Shown: one piece after another, positions 1 to 13,000 of the stretch
Layout of the letters: each line of letters begins with the position of its first letter
Numbering within the stretch: position 1 is the first letter of the stretch
NCBI GenBank assembly: GCA_030062745.1
Contig: CP099846.1
Location: forward strand, 27,797,201-27,861,200
Length of the DNA stretch: 64,000 nucleotides
Origin: Capitulum mitella
Taxonomy: Eukaryota; Arthropoda; Thecostraca; Pollicipedomorpha; Pollicipedidae
Direction: 5' to 3'
Program-made: the position numbers and the translations under genes
The notes under the pieces: generated by a model
The model's database searches: none
The model's input: the letters and a program-made list of their open reading frames with translations, nothing else
Told to the model about the DNA's origin: nothing

Positions 1-320
1 CACAGCGCATCTGGATCAGCACCCCTGCAGCTGGACGGGCAGAGCCCCTGAAGTCACTGCTGATCCCCCCAGCATTCGGGTGACGCAACGACTAATCGGA
101 TTCATGACGAACGCGAGAGACGGGTTAGACGCCCGCCGGCGGGCAGTGACGGCGACAAACGGCCGGTGACAGGTCCGCGTGACGGACCGCCGCCCCTGAC
201 AGCGCCCAGCTGACCGTCCCCGCCCCGGGCGCCGAGCAGGGCGCCCACCGACCGCCGCGCGCCTCGCCATATACGGACGGCGGCCGCGGCGGCGCCAGCC
301 TGCCGCGGCAGCGGCGTTAC
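1..320 (-). other. Intronic sequence downstream of the 321-420 exon
   Basis: GC-rich sequence between the donor at 320 and the window edge. I see no exon, repeat or RNA here; open frames are GC artefacts. Confidence 0.6.
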
Positions 321-420
321 CTGGCGGCTGGCGCTCGTCGTGCAGCGAGAAGAGCACTTTGCGCGCCGCCACGCGCCACCGCTCCATCTTGCTGTTGCTG
401 CGCTGCAGCTTGCGCTCCAT
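321..420 (-). CDS. Probable second alternative first coding exon of trio (after SH3)
   Basis: A 33-codon open segment starting at an ATG in strong context (GACGCCATGG), encoding a basic peptide (MERKLQRSNSKMERWRV, then AARKVLFSLHDERQPP), and ending at donor CCAG/GTAACG with one base left over. The SH3 exon also ends with one base left over, so both can feed the same next exon beyond position 1. An in-frame TGA sits 30 nt upstream (451-453) with no AG between, so this is a first coding exon, not an internal one. By position it would start a trio form lacking the SH3 domain. It could instead be the first exon of a different gene, because the downstream exons are not in the window. Confidence 0.55.
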
Positions 421-770
421 GGCGTCGCGGCGGCGGAACGGGCGGCCCGGTCAGCGCGCCGCCACCTACTGGCGCCGGCCGGGCATCCGTCAGCGGCGCT
501 CGATGATGCCGGCCGCCGGCGCTGGCGCACCTCCCGCCGCTCGCGGCACACGCAGCCGGCCGCGCGCCACGACACCGCACCCGGCCGGCCGGCACGCACT
601 CGGAACGACACCCGCGACCGCGCGCACTGGCCACACCGCGCTGTCACGCGCGCTCGAGCGCGGGCCGGCGACTGCGCTGTCGGCACCGCGCGGCGTGAGG
701 TCCGCACTACGACTGAGCCGGCCGGGCGGCCGCGCGGCGGCCGAGCGCCACCAAGGACACGGTGCCAGGC

Positions 771-815
771 GCCCGGCCCGGCCCGGCCCGGCCCGGCCCG
801 GCCCGGCGCGGCGCG
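771..815. repeat. (GCCCG)n microsatellite
   Basis: Seven perfect GCCCG units (771-805) followed by two GCGCG variants, in the GC-rich stretch upstream of the 321-420 exon. Confidence 0.95.
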
Positions 816-3800
816 GCCGACCGGCACACTCCGACACACACACATACACACTCACGTCGGCGTAAGGCCGACAGCCAACCACGCACTGCGCGCCGCGTTG
901 GCGGCCGGCCGCGGCGCGACGAGCGGCATGCAGAGGCGGCCACCCCGGCGGCAGGTGTGATTCAGGAGCGCGGGCGGCACGCACGGTCGAAAATCAAACG
1001 CGGCGGAGCGTGGTGGCCCCAGCGCTCGGCGTCACGCAGCCAGATATTCGCCTCAGCAGCGGCTTAGCCGCCGAAGCTGACAGCTGCGCCAGGGGATTTC
1101 CCCAAGGGAGCTGATCAGTGTGCATCAAACACGCTCCGGCTGGCACTGACGCTCAGGGGCGACAACACCTGTGTGGGCTGCGACGACACGGCGATACACA
1201 GGTGCGCGACAGTATGTGTGCCGCTTTCGCTTCCCAAAGCCCCACGAGATCGACAAAGCTTAATGAACAAGAACAGCTGGCACACGGAGAACAACAGGAG
1301 TATTTCTGCACAGACATCGGCTCCGATTGAGTCTCGAAGGCTATTCACATATGGTGCCTGAGGCATCGCTCGTCCCCCAACGCGAGGAGTCCATCGCAGC
1401 GCGAGACCGAACGTGGGTTTTGACCTCGGCAATGCAGCCAGCAAGCCCACAAGAGCTCCGGAGCCGATGAGCGCACCGGCGTGCATGTCCTTGCACGCCT
1501 GCGTGCAAGGCTCGGACGAGCCGGCGCCGCCGCGCGGGCAGACGCTGCGTTCGTGTGTGGGACGGCAATGGGAAAGCACCGGATCCGAAACAAACCCAGT
1601 GTCTTTCCGCGATTTCAACGCAAGACCGCGGACTCCCGCCCAACGTGGGGCGCAGCGCCTTTCCACCCTACACCGGTCACGGCGGTTTCCTGTCTCCGGC
1701 AGGACAGGAAGCCGCCGTGTTCTGCCGTTTCCTGCGCCCGATCGGACGGAACGATTTGCGGCACGGCCGGGCTTGCCGGGCGGCGCGCGGCACGCGTCGG
1801 CAGCTGACGGCGGCCCACGGCGGGCGGCCGACGGTCGGGCCCGGCGACCAGCGGGTCGGCGCCTGCAGCGCCGGCCCGGCCGCCGCCGCCCAGCTGCCAC
1901 ACCTGGACGGCCGCGCGCCGCCCGGCCGGCCTCTCCGGCAGAAAAATCAATGACAATATCCCTGCACTGGCCGACCGCGCCTCCGGCCGGGCCGCCGGCT
2001 CCCAGCGACCCCAGCACGGCCGGAAGCGACAGGCGACGCTTCCGAGCTGCCGCCGCGGGAGACAGCCGCAGGCGTTTGCCTGTCGTGACCGGTCATCACA
2101 CGACCCGCGACACCGCCACGCATCCCGCACCTCCGCCGTGCTGACGCAACCATCGCCGACCAGCCAGCGAATCCCCAATGTCTCCAATGGGGAAGGCTCA
2201 CCGATCCCGACGCCGCCTCCGGTGCCCCACAGGTGTCCCACAGCGCCCCGTCGAGCCTGCTCCAGCCGCCGCCGGGCGCCGCCGGGCGCCGCCTTTGCCT
2301 AGCGACGGCGCGGCCGACGTCCTTCCGGCGCTGCAGACGCCACAGGTGGACGGCCGCCGCCGCCGCCCGCAGCACGCCAACGGCCGGCCAGCACACGCCA
2401 ACGGCGATTAGGGACGGGTGGCGAGCCGCCGGCGGCGCTGGGCACTGCTGGTCAACCCAGGGCCTGCCTTGCCAGTCACAGAGACCGCCCACCGCCCGGC
2501 GCGCTGACCGGGCGCCCGCCGCTGCGGCGGGCCGCCGCCACACGCGGCGCCGACCGCCAAAAAAGCCCGCGCGCACGGCGCCCACGCAAAAACGTCGGCC
2601 GGCGGCCTGCGCGGCGGTCCTGAAGCGGGCGGCGCCGGCGGCAGTGGGCCAGCGGGCCGGGTCCCGGGGCGGCAGGTCCGCCTCTCTCCGGGGGGCGGCG
2701 CGTGCGGCCTTGGTGGCCGCCGGCCGGCCCTGATGGATCGGCGCGGCGCTCCGGCCGGCGTTACGGTCGCCGCCGCCACGTGACCCGGCCAGCGGCCTCA
2801 GTGCGCCGCCACGTGACCGGCGCCGGCGTCACCGGAGCCGCCCGGCCGGCCGCCGGCCCGCAGCCACGAGGACCGGTTTCTCAGGAGCGGCGGTGAAAGG
2901 CGCGGCGGCGGGGGACGCTGCCGCCCGGCCGCCGCCGCCGCCGGGGCGGCGCGTCACCTCACCTCGCAGTCGATGTATCGCCGCTGCTCCGGCGCCGCCG
3001 AATCGCACGTCCACGCGACCCGGATAAGCCTGGCGCGCCCGGCGGCCGGCCTGCGGCGCTCACGCTCCCTACCGCTATCGGCGGCCCTTCCGGCCGCGTC
3101 AGACGGCGAGCGGACGGAGGCGCCGGCTCCGCGCAGCAGCCCGTCCGGCGCCGGCTCGCTTTCATCGCCTGGCGGCGCGGCCGGCGGCCGGCCGCGCCTC
3201 ATCAGCGCCGCCGCCGCGGGGGTCGGCACCCCGCCGCCGGCCGGCCGCGCGCCGCCGGCGATACCATCTGGATCGTGAGCGGCGCCGGCCGCCGACCGAG
3301 CGGGCCGACCTCGGCGGCTGGACGCGGCACGACCCGGCCCGAGCGCGGCGCCGTCCTGTCATCGGCCCGGCGGTGACCCAGATCGGGGGCGAGCGCGCGG
3401 CGCGGCGGCGCCAATCATCGGCCGCTCTGACGCCGTGCTCACGCCGGCCGGTCGCCGCGGCCCTCAGTCAGCTCCCGGCGTGTTGCCCGGACGACCTCGT
3501 CTCGCGAAGTGGGCGCTGCCTTGTTGAACAACAGCCTGCCCCATTTTTTTCGTTGATGCACTGCAGCTTGCCCCAACGCTAATGGAAGTATCACGGAGGG
3601 ACTAAATCCACCCACGCCTGTTAATTTACCTCAAGTGTACGCGATTTGAGTTTTACGGACGCAGAACCAACAAACACCGAATCGCGCCATTCATTCACCC
3701 CAGCACAACCCACGCCGTTCAGCTGTTTCGCCCCTCATTCACTGAGGAAATCATCATCTTCCCTCCAGGGCCTAAATCGCACATCCCTCGCCCGAAACCG

Positions 3801-3973
3801 AGCTGGGCTCGGCCCGTGACCGGACGGCGGCGCGGCTCCAGGCTCGGCCAGGCTCCGGCGCGGTCCGGCCGCCTCCGATCGATGCGGAGAAAGGTGCGAC
3901 GGGCCGCGCTCGCGCCGCTGACCGGCCGGCGGCCGCGGGAAACATGCCAGACAGCGGGCCCGTCCCGCGCTGC

Positions 3974-4010
3974 TATATAGCCTCGCTATCCGCCCGAGGT
4001 CTGATCATTA
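3974..4010 (+). promoter_or_regulatory. Candidate TATA plus initiator core promoter
   Basis: TATATAG at 3974-3980 stands alone in GC-rich sequence, and a TCATTA initiator-like hexamer lies at 4005-4010, placing the TATA at about -33. The spacing is right for an animal core promoter on the plus strand. No recognisable gene follows: downstream plus-strand frames (3944-4587) are low-complexity and unlike known proteins. It could start a noncoding or antisense transcript, or be coincidental. Confidence 0.25.
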
Positions 4011-6019
4011 CTAGGTGCCGCGGGGCGGCCGGTCGGGCGCCCGCCAATGCGTCACACGTCGGCACACGCCGTCGTCGACGTCAGCCACGTTCGGCGGACT
4101 CGGGCGGCAGCCGGCGATCAGTACCGGACTCGGCTCGGCGGAGAGAGCAGCGCGTCCAGGCCGCACCTACCGACCAGCCGCGAAACGAGCACGGTGGGGG
4201 GACGGGAAGCAGCGTCGCACTGATTCCGACACGGGCTGCGTGTGCCGAACAGGCTCACGGGCGACAGGCAGCGCGTATGCTGAGAGCGGCGGCCCATTTC
4301 GGCCACCGTCCTCAGGAAAACCTGACATGGAATCGACGACGGCAATCGAGGAATGGAAAGAACTGAGACACAAGGCACGGGGTGAAACTAAAGCCCAGAC
4401 AGAGACCTCGGAGTTCACCGGCAGAAGCGAGGGAGTGACGAGAAAGACAAAAACGAGAACGTCCCACACGAACCGATTCACCCGCAGAAAACGCGCCAAC
4501 ATCAACGCTGCCAAAATGGCAGAAGCTCCTCCGAGGTTCCACTTCGCGACGCTCCCGAGGGACGTCTTCAGAATCCTTACCGGGTAACGAAAGAGAAAAA
4601 GTCGACATGGTTTACAAGGACTCTATTTATTTCTGGTCCCTTCCACGGGTATTATCACCCCTTTTCAGCTCAGGTTTCCGGCTTCGTCTGGCAATGCCAA
4701 GTAGCAGCGCCGCCCCGGGTCGCAGAAAGACCCGTGCCACCCACCGCCCTAGTCCAGACCTGACTACCCCGTCCTCTCGCAGCCCGGTCCCAGTCCGTTC
4801 CTCGGCCCGTACCAGCGCCCTGCCTACCCGCACGCAGTGCCCTCCGAGCGGCTCTGTGATCCCGCCGACCATCGGCGGCCGGCCGGCGCGCGCGTGCCTG
4901 ACACCGCTCACCATGCGGTCGGGACGACCGGAGTCGGTCCCTGCCCGTCCAATATCGGCCGTCCGCAGCCGGCTGGCCGGCGACGGCCGGCTTATCGAGC
5001 GCGCGTCGCCGCCGCCGCCGAGCGGTGACGGGGTGACGCGCCCGCCGGCCGGCCGCCGTGCGAACCGACGCAGCGGCCCAACCGCCCGGCCGGCGACCGA
5101 CACCGCCGCGGGGGAGAGCCGAGGAGCGGCGGAGGCGGCGGGCCGGACGAGAGCTGCGCCGCCCGGCTGGCGGCCGGCGCAGCTCGCGTCACACATCTCC
5201 GCCGGCCAGTCGGGCTAAATCTGACGCCGCCCGCGGCGAGAGAGGCAGCGGGGCTCCGCAAGCTCCGCCCGGCGGCCTCACCCGCCCGGAAGACACGTCC
5301 TCGCCGCCCGAACGCAGATACAGCGCGGTTGACGCATCCGCACAGGTCCGACGGTGCGTGAAACTGACGACAACGCGCCGAGCGCCTCCGACGCGGCTGC
5401 CTGTCCGCGGCGAAGCCCAGCGGCTCGCGGCGTCCGGCGGCGCGGCTTTCCCCTCCCGGACCTCAATCCCAGGCGGACCGGCAACACACGTGAACGCAGC
5501 GGCAGTCATCAGCGCCATTTCGGTCCGCTCGCACCGCGCACCGGCGCGCGATAACGAACAACCTCGCCACGGCAACGCCACGCAATCTGCGCACGGATGC
5601 CGGGCAGCGGCGGCGGCTACGTCATTGGGCGTATTGACGCCGGCCTCGGTGCGGAACAATGCGCCGTCCGGGTCGGCCACGCGCGGACGAGGCCGGAGGC
5701 GTCGCCGGCCGCCGGCGGCTCTCCAGCTGCCGCGCCGCCGAAGTGGCCCTCGCGGGACCGGTCGCCGATTGGTCGGCCGTGCGGCCGCCGCGGGACCGGG
5801 CTGGGCTCGTTCGAGAGCGGCCGCCGCCGCCGCCGCCGCCGCAGACGCTCCAGCTGCCGGGGCATCACCGATCGGCCGGTGCGACTGATGGCCGTAAAAA
5901 CGCGGCCATCGCTGCCACGGCGCCGACGAAAAACGGCATCGAAGTCGGGATGAGACTGGGCAGGTGGCCGTCAGAGGGCATGGCCACCTGTAAAACGGGT
6001 CGGGCACGGCCGGGGCGAG

Positions 6020-6276
6020 CCGAACCGAACCGAACCGAACCCAATCGGATCGAATCGAATCGAATCCGAACCGAACCGAACCGAAACGAACCGAACCCAA
6101 TCGGATCGAACCGAACCGAATCGAACCGAACCGAACCGAACCCAATCGAATCGAATCGAATCGAATCGAATCGAATCGAACCGAACCGAACCGAACCGAA
6201 CCGAACCGAACCGAACCGAACAGAACAGAACAGAACAGAACCGAACAGAACAGAACAGGACAGAACAGAACAGAGC
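6020..6276. repeat. Pentanucleotide array (CCGAA/TCGAA/CAGAA)n
   Basis: About 250 bp of near-continuous 5-bp periodicity. Blocks of CCGAA, TCGAA and finally CAGAA units occur in succession, with a few register slips. On the minus strand it reads TTCGG, TTCGA and TTCTG. Confidence 0.95.
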
Positions 6277-8123
6277 AAAACCGGACTGAGCCGAAGCGGA
6301 CTGGCCACGTCCTGACGCACAGGAAACACCCGACCCCAGCCGGGAAACGGCCTCCACTGATGATCCCTAATTAGGGTGCATTAGCGAGACGCAGCCGTCC
6401 GCCCGATACCCGGCCATGTTGAGGCAATTACGTCGTCTCCAGATCCATGAATGCTGGTGCAGATGATGCGATTCTCAGAAAAAAATGGCTCAATTTTCTC
6501 CATACTTAAATAAACAAATAAAACTAAAGCCTAACATAAACGGCTTTGTGGCAAGTTCAGCCAAATGGATGGCGAGGACTGGACAATACGGAAAACGCTG
6601 GCCCAGAGATATAAACGTAGATTCTGAAAGCTTCCAAAAGCTCATACTTTACATGACACGACTTACAGGTTCCTAAAGAGAACTTTTCGTCTGACAACTC
6701 TGGCTACTTTGCATAATCTGGACCTAGGTCAAATGAAAACATAACCCGGAACCAATCACTATTCATAATCGCCTACCGAAAATAAAGAGCTTCTTTTCAC
6801 ATCGCACGGACTCACTAGAACCAATATCTGAAGAGCCGCATCGCTTGCCCCAATTTGTTTAGGCTACCCTGCACGTTTGACCATACGAACGTTCTCAGAT
6901 TGGAATGTGGCGTCTTTCCGGGAACGCTGATTGCAGCTATCCGCGGCATCTCGGGTGATCCAGTCGCACTGTGTCGCCACGCCACCAGCAGACAGCAGTA
7001 CAGCTTGAGGCCACCGTTCCCACGCCCAATGACGGCAAAAAGCCGCGGCAACCGCGGCACGCAACGCACGCCCACACACCCGGCACGAACACTAAGATCA
7101 ATTAAACCCGCCTTTTCAATTAAACATCGCCTTTTCCGGCCGAAACGCCCGCCAGGCGTGACGATGCGGAACACGCCGACACCCAGATCCACCGGCACCG
7201 GAGTTCAGTCCATTTGGACGACGGAGATCGCCATTCCCCGCTCGACCATCAGCCGACATCCGTCAGTCGGCACGGCTGAATCGATACCACTCGAGACGGC
7301 CCGGCCAAACCGATACCGTCCTCGCGACGGCGCTGCAGATTCCGGGCGGGCGGTATCCGTTCGTCACCAACTCAAACCTGGGAAAGACAGGGACCAGGGG
7401 GATACCACCCCTGCGCTGAGCGCTGCAGCCCTGGACAACGGAACAGAACGCCGTGTCCCGCGTCACTGTGCTCCTTCCGTCTCCTCTCTCTCCCCCAGCG
7501 CGTGGGACGGTTTAAATTTCGCTCCAAATCGCATTTCAGGCTGTCCCTGCTAACGGCCGCAAAAACAGACGGGTGTTCCGATTTCAGCCGTCGTCAGCTT
7601 CAAACGACCAATGCTCTCGGACCGGGAGATGCAAACCGAATATTCCCAAATGCCGCCATAAAAATAGCCCGGCTGGTGATTTAGAGCGGGTCTAAAGTGG
7701 CCGCTGAACCCGACAGCGGACCGCCAAAGGCCGCCGCGGCGGAACGATTCCGGCTTCAATGGCTCAATAAGCACTGAGCGTTCCGCCCACAACGGAGCTG
7801 CAGCTCGAGAGGCGGCCTTCGGACCGACAGGCAGGGCGGCAGCCGGCGGCGGCGCAGCGACGGCCGGGCGCGATCCCGCGAGCGACGACCGGCGGACGAC
7901 GATCGACGCGACGCCTGTTTGAGACGCGTGGAGCCGGGTCTGTCGCGCTCCCGCGACGCGTGCTGACTCGACGTCGTCGCGTCGACGATCAGACGGAGCC
8001 GGCGCCAACTCGGCGAAAGCCGGATTAAGCGTGTTAGCTCGGGCTGGTCCAGCTACGACGGGCCCAGGTGCGGCGTAATACCCTGAGCTGACGTGAGGAC
8101 ACGACGGGCCGGTCACATCAACA

Positions 8124-8193
8124 CGGGTCGCGTCAGGTCGGGTCAGGTCGGATCGGGTCGGGTCGTATCAGACCGGGTCGCGCCAGGTCACAT
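8124..8193. repeat. GGTCG/GGTCA low-complexity tract
   Basis: Short irregular repeats of GGTC followed by A or G, with runs such as GGTCGGGTCAGGTCGG. Similar tracts occur at 21957-22022 and 24667-24845. Confidence 0.8.
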
Positions 8194-9800
8194 CACAGCC
8201 CGGCCCGCCGGCCGTCCGGCCCCGCGATCACAATGGCCGGCCGGCGGCGGCGTCAGCGGCCGCCGCGGCACGGCCGCTTGTTTAACGGGCAGCAGCCCGG
8301 CCAAACAAACCATCAGCCGACCCCAAACTATGCCGAGCGCGGCCGCCCGCCCGTCACGCCGCCTCGCCAGTCCATTCACGGACCGGCCATCGAGGCGCGC
8401 AGGAAAGCGACGCCGAAGCGCCGGCCGGCACAACACGCACGACCGGCGCCGGCGCGCGCGCGAGGGCCGCTGACGCTGTCGGCGCGCCGCCGGGAGGCCG
8501 TGACGTCGCCGCGAGAGTCCCGCGGAGCAGCCAACGCCGGCCGGTTTCGGCCCGGCAACCGTTCTCCGGAGACGAGCTCCGCCGGCCGCGCGACCCGCTG
8601 CGGCGCCGAGTCTGACGCCGTTTCGAACGGCAGTAGCTGGAAGCGTGGACGGCCGCGGACACGCCCGCCCGGTCGCCCGAGTTCCACACGCCGCCGACCG
8701 CACGGGGTCGTCACGTCTCCGGCGGCTCTCCAAGCGCGCGGCCCGCAGTCCAGCGCGCCGACCTCGCGGCCTTCGGATAGCCGCCGCGCCGCGCCGGCCG
8801 ACGGCAAAACAATGGCGTACGCGCGGCGATCCCGGCGTGCCGATGCCGGGACGAGGCCGGCTCGTGCCGGCCGGCCGCCGGGCGCTGGACGCCGGGCTCG
8901 GCTGGGGACACCCCGCTCTCTGGTTCGGCCGCCTAACGTGAGGTCCCACACAGTCTGGAGACGCTCGACAGCAGTGGCGGGCGACCCCAGCTCGAGCGGC
9001 AGCCCTCGCCGAGCCGTCGAGTCGAGTCGAGGCGCGTCAAGACGCCCCCGCTGACTGTCCCCTGCTGCCGCCGCGGCCGACGCCCCGACTCCACAGGGAC
9101 CACGATATTGCCGCGCACTCAGCCGGCAGCGGCGGCCGCCGAGCACGCGGACCGGCTCGGCACAGGTCCCACCGCCCGCCGCCTATCGCCGGGCGGCGGC
9201 CGGCCGAGTGCGCACCCACTGGCGCCGACCCGGCCCCACGGCCGCGTGCGCCGCCGCGCCGCGCCTAAATATGGACACAGAGCGATTATGCTAAGGTCAA
9301 ACATTCCGTATCTCGGCCGTGCCCGGAGCAGCTAAACATCGTTTAGCGGTATCGCGGGGGCATCTCAGAGGAAGACGCGCGCCGGCCAACGCCACCTATC
9401 GCCGGGAGAGGGAACTTCGGCCTTTAAACTCGTCCGCCATGTCGGCACAACGAGGCCGAGAAATTGGGACTTAGGAGGAAGTACTGTACCATGAACTGTT
9501 CCAACATGCAACCACTAGGCTTTAAAATGAATTACGTAAATCACGATTAATTCAGAGGCCCAGAAACAGCGTCGCTACACAAGAGCACGGACATGACACA
9601 TACTTCAACCAGAACAGACACGTCAAAAATGGGACTTGTCCCTGAATCCCAATGTTTCTCCCCAGCCAAACACGCCCCCTTCAAATCCACCCACATCCAA
9701 ACACTCTCAAAGCCTCCAGTTACGAGTGGCACAATTCAGACACTGCAGACGCCACATCCCCCGCCTGACTCGCGCGAGGCGGCCGTCCGGCCGGACTCAC

Positions 9801-10005
9801 CTGCGGCCGGCTGCAGCTCCTGAGAGCGGGGCCGCGCCTGCAGCGCGGCGGCCGGCACCAGGCCCGTGAGCTCGGCCTGCAGCAGCCGCACCTGGCACAT
9901 GTCGGCCGGCGCGGCGCCCTCCAGCAGCTCGACCTGCTGGCCGCGGCTCACCGTCAGCTCGCCGGCCGCCTGCGCCGTGTAGTCGGCCACCACCCAGGTC
10001 AACTC
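9801..10005 (-). CDS. trio: trio exon 35: SH3 domain
   Basis: Reads [20 protein letters not shown] then [20 protein letters not shown] and [10 protein letters not shown]. It matches human ELTVVIHDFTACNSNELTIR, RGQTVEVLERPHDKPDWCLVR and EGLVPCGSL. The ALYDY-like VADYTA, the acidic RT loop and the VPxxxL end of an SH3 fold are visible; the conserved Trp-Trp/Trp-Cys position reads Met-Cys, a substitution. Acceptor is CGGCAG/GAGTTG and donor GCAG/GTGAGT, phase 0 in and phase 1 out. Either exon 34 or the alternative exon at 22055-22180 can splice to it. Confidence 0.95.
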
Positions 10006-13000
10006 CTGCCGGCGAATGGGGCGAGTTAGGCCACGTCCGGCCGGCCACCAATGGCGGCGACCGCTGACTGATACGCGAGGTCGGCATAGGTCAGGTCGCG
10101 ACGGACGCCCGCCGGGTCGGCTTTCATTCGCCATACTCACGGCGAAACAGCCGGTTACGGCCGACAGTCGACAAAAAAACTCTGCGGCCAGCGCATTCCC
10201 CATGTCAATACGTCCCGAATTCCCGGCGCTCTCTTCAGTGAACTGCCTGACGCGCCTGAACAGCTCGGTTTGTTCTCCCTCAAGCTAAGGTTTGCTCGTG
10301 TAGGCGCTTAGACAGGGCGCAGGTATACTGGAGAGCTTACTGAAGCTGACGCACAATTCTCCTGGTCCTAGTCCTCTATCTTCAGCGGAACGTGTCAGCG
10401 GCGACGTGACAAAAACGTTTCCCCGGGCAACACCCGGGCCCAAAAGCGCCACAGGCAAGCAAAATACAACCGAAACGAATTCGTCCGTCCGCCACTCCCG
10501 ATTCCGCAACGGAAAGCCACACGCCCGTCCTACTCCAAACGACATCCACGTGATAGGGGAACGGACGACACGCAGAGGCCACGGACATCCGCCGCCGGCC
10601 CGCCGGCCCGCCGCGCCGCCCGCGCCGGCCCCGCGCAGTCGGCGGAGGGTCGCCGGGTCCGCCGGGTCCGCGGGGCGGCCCTGAGCGGCCAGAGCCGGGC
10701 CAGCTGGCGGCGCCGCCTTCGGCAGCCGGCTGACAAATGGCGCGCCGTCGGCGGCCGGCGCGACGTCTGCGGCGCGGCCTCGCGCCTCCCGCCGCCGATC
10801 CATCACGACGACGGCGGCGGCCGCCCGGCGGCGCCACCGGCGCGCCCAGAGGCGGCGCGCCGGCCGCCGGCCGCCGGCTTCGGGGGAACAGGGTGCCCCG
10901 GGTCCAGCGGGCGACTTTCCAGCTCGAGAGCGGCGCCCGCGGCCACGGTCGCGCCGCCGGCGGCGGTTCCGTCTTAGGCCCGCTCGAGTCGGCCGAACTG
11001 GCTGAAGGATCACCGTGACGTCACTCAGTGACGACCCACAAACCAAGGTCGCGTGTTTTTCTGGGCCGAAGATACCCGCCAAATGGTGAGCGTTCGTCGT
11101 CGCTGCCCCGCCGCCCGGCCTTTTCTCTAGACAAACAATCTCACGTCGGTCGGACAAGTTGCCATTCGTACGCAGACATCCCGCCGCGCTGCTTCGGACA
11201 GTGCATTTCTGCATCCTGCGGCCGGGCTCACTTCCCGCTAATGGGTCGGCGGCGAGATAGCGCGTCCTCCAGGGACCCGTCCGAGGGAGCCGCCCTCCTG
11301 GACAATGCCCGTACAACCGCCTGCGGCCGTCTCGAGGGGCCGCCGTGCCCGGCGCGAGCAGCGACAACGGCGGAGACGACTGCCAGTCTGCCGAACGCAC
11401 GCAAGATATGATGGTTATTCGGAAGGCATGAAAAAAACTCGGAGCATTTGCATCAACCTGCCCATGACAAGCAAAAATAGAAGCCGCCAAGGTCCACGCT
11501 CGGAATCTGATGACAAAATTCCATCCCGAAGTTCGTTTCGCCGACGACGCGCCCAGTCGGCGAAAACCGCACGGTTCCGCCAATCGTCAACAGATGTCTC
11601 TGAAAGCGCGCCTCGGTAGTGGCAGACGTTAGCTAATTCGTCCGTCTCGCCGCCGCCAGCCGAAAATACGGCGCGTCGCGTCGCCCCGTTAGCGAGTCCG
11701 AGACGACGTCCCGCACGCGGCGCTCCAACAATAACGAGTCGCCGCGCCGGCACCGAAATAGCCGGCGGCGCGCTCGAAACAGGACGGCGCCGTGACGGCC
11801 GTCAGCCACGTCCACCGGGCTCCCGGAGCCGGCGCAGCTCGCAGCGCAGTCAGCTCGGGTCCGCGAGGCCGGCCTCCGGCGGCCGACATCGACCGTGCCG
11901 GGCCGCGCTGGCGGCGCGGACCGGCCTGAGCCGCGGGCCGGGCCGCTCCCCCCCCCCCCCAGCCAGGGGACGCGACACATGCCGAGTCCGTCCGCGGACG
12001 CCGTCGGCGGCCGCAACGGGGATGGTCTCGCCGGTGTGCTGCGTTCGCTTCGCCGGCTCATCAGCATACGGCCGGCGTCGGTCCCAGTTTACCGACCGGT
12101 CGGTGCGCGCAGAGGCTCCGCGACTCCCGGATGACGGTGTATCCCGACATCAGACAGCGGATGTCGAATGCCAGGATCATCAATGCGGAACCGGATACGG
12201 ATGATGAAAAGTGACGCAAACGCATGCGGGGAAAATAAAGGCGCTTTTTTCATCGATCACGACTACCCACAACGCAGGTCGCGTGGCGCTTACGTAAAGG
12301 ACTGAACTCTTCCGGACAGGAAAGCCGGATATTTGACGGTCCAAGCTTCAGACACCTGTGTGCTGAAACTTCACAGAGATCACCTTGCGAATGCAAAACG
12401 CATCCAGCGAACCACGCTGCGACGGTCCGGAATACAGCGGCTGCTCCGGCGCCCTCCAGCAGAAGAGGTTTTACTCCTATCTGTTATCAATTGTTCCGGC
12501 GCCGCTTTCGGAATGGGATCTGCCTCTTCTGAACTCATACTGATGACGTAAATCCCTTCCGACCAAAGGCCTTGTTTTTTGGGCTGCGGATTATTTGGGC
12601 TAAGGGCGCGCCAACGGCTGGAGGTTCCTAACAGCTCTGCCCACCCACCAATTACGTGAAAAAGTCAATGCTAGGAAACAGGCAAAATGGCGCAAAATGC
12701 TAGAACTACCTGATTTGTGTTCGGTCAGTCGCCGACGCCGCCGCGGCTGGCATATTACATCAAGTCCGACGCTGGAAATAAACCGGAGAACCGTTAACGT
12801 AGGGTGGATCATCACAAGGCAGTCCCTGAAGCGGCGCATTTCGATCCCAAAGAGTAACGTAGGGCGAATCATCACAAGGCAGTCCCTGAAGAGTCGCATT
12901 TGGATCCGACAGAGTAACTTGGGGTGAACCGTCACAAGGCAGCCCCTGAAGAGTCGCATTCGGAACCCGCCGACAGCGAAGCAATCCCTCCAACAGCAAC

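Larger units (their letters stand above)
421..9800 (-). other. Large trio intron after the SH3 exon
   Basis: 9.4 kb without a supported coding exon. It is extremely CpG/GGCCGG-rich in 421-3500, 3800-6000 and 7700-9300, with more AT-balanced islands at 3600-3780, 6360-7100 and 9420-9740. It contains the GCCCG array at 771-815, the pentamer array at 6020-6276, a GGTCG-rich stretch at 8124-8193 and the TATA candidate at 3974. The many long open frames are a consequence of GC content. Confidence 0.7.

Noticed and set aside
5189..6145. 318-codon minus-strand frame ending in a Phe/Gly/Ser/Val repeat
   Set aside because: The repetitive part is simply the pentamer array read through; the remainder is GC artefact.
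10285..11583. 432-codon minus-strand frame downstream of the alternative exon
   Set aside because: No domain similarity, Arg/Gly/Ala-rich, and phase does not link it to trio exons.
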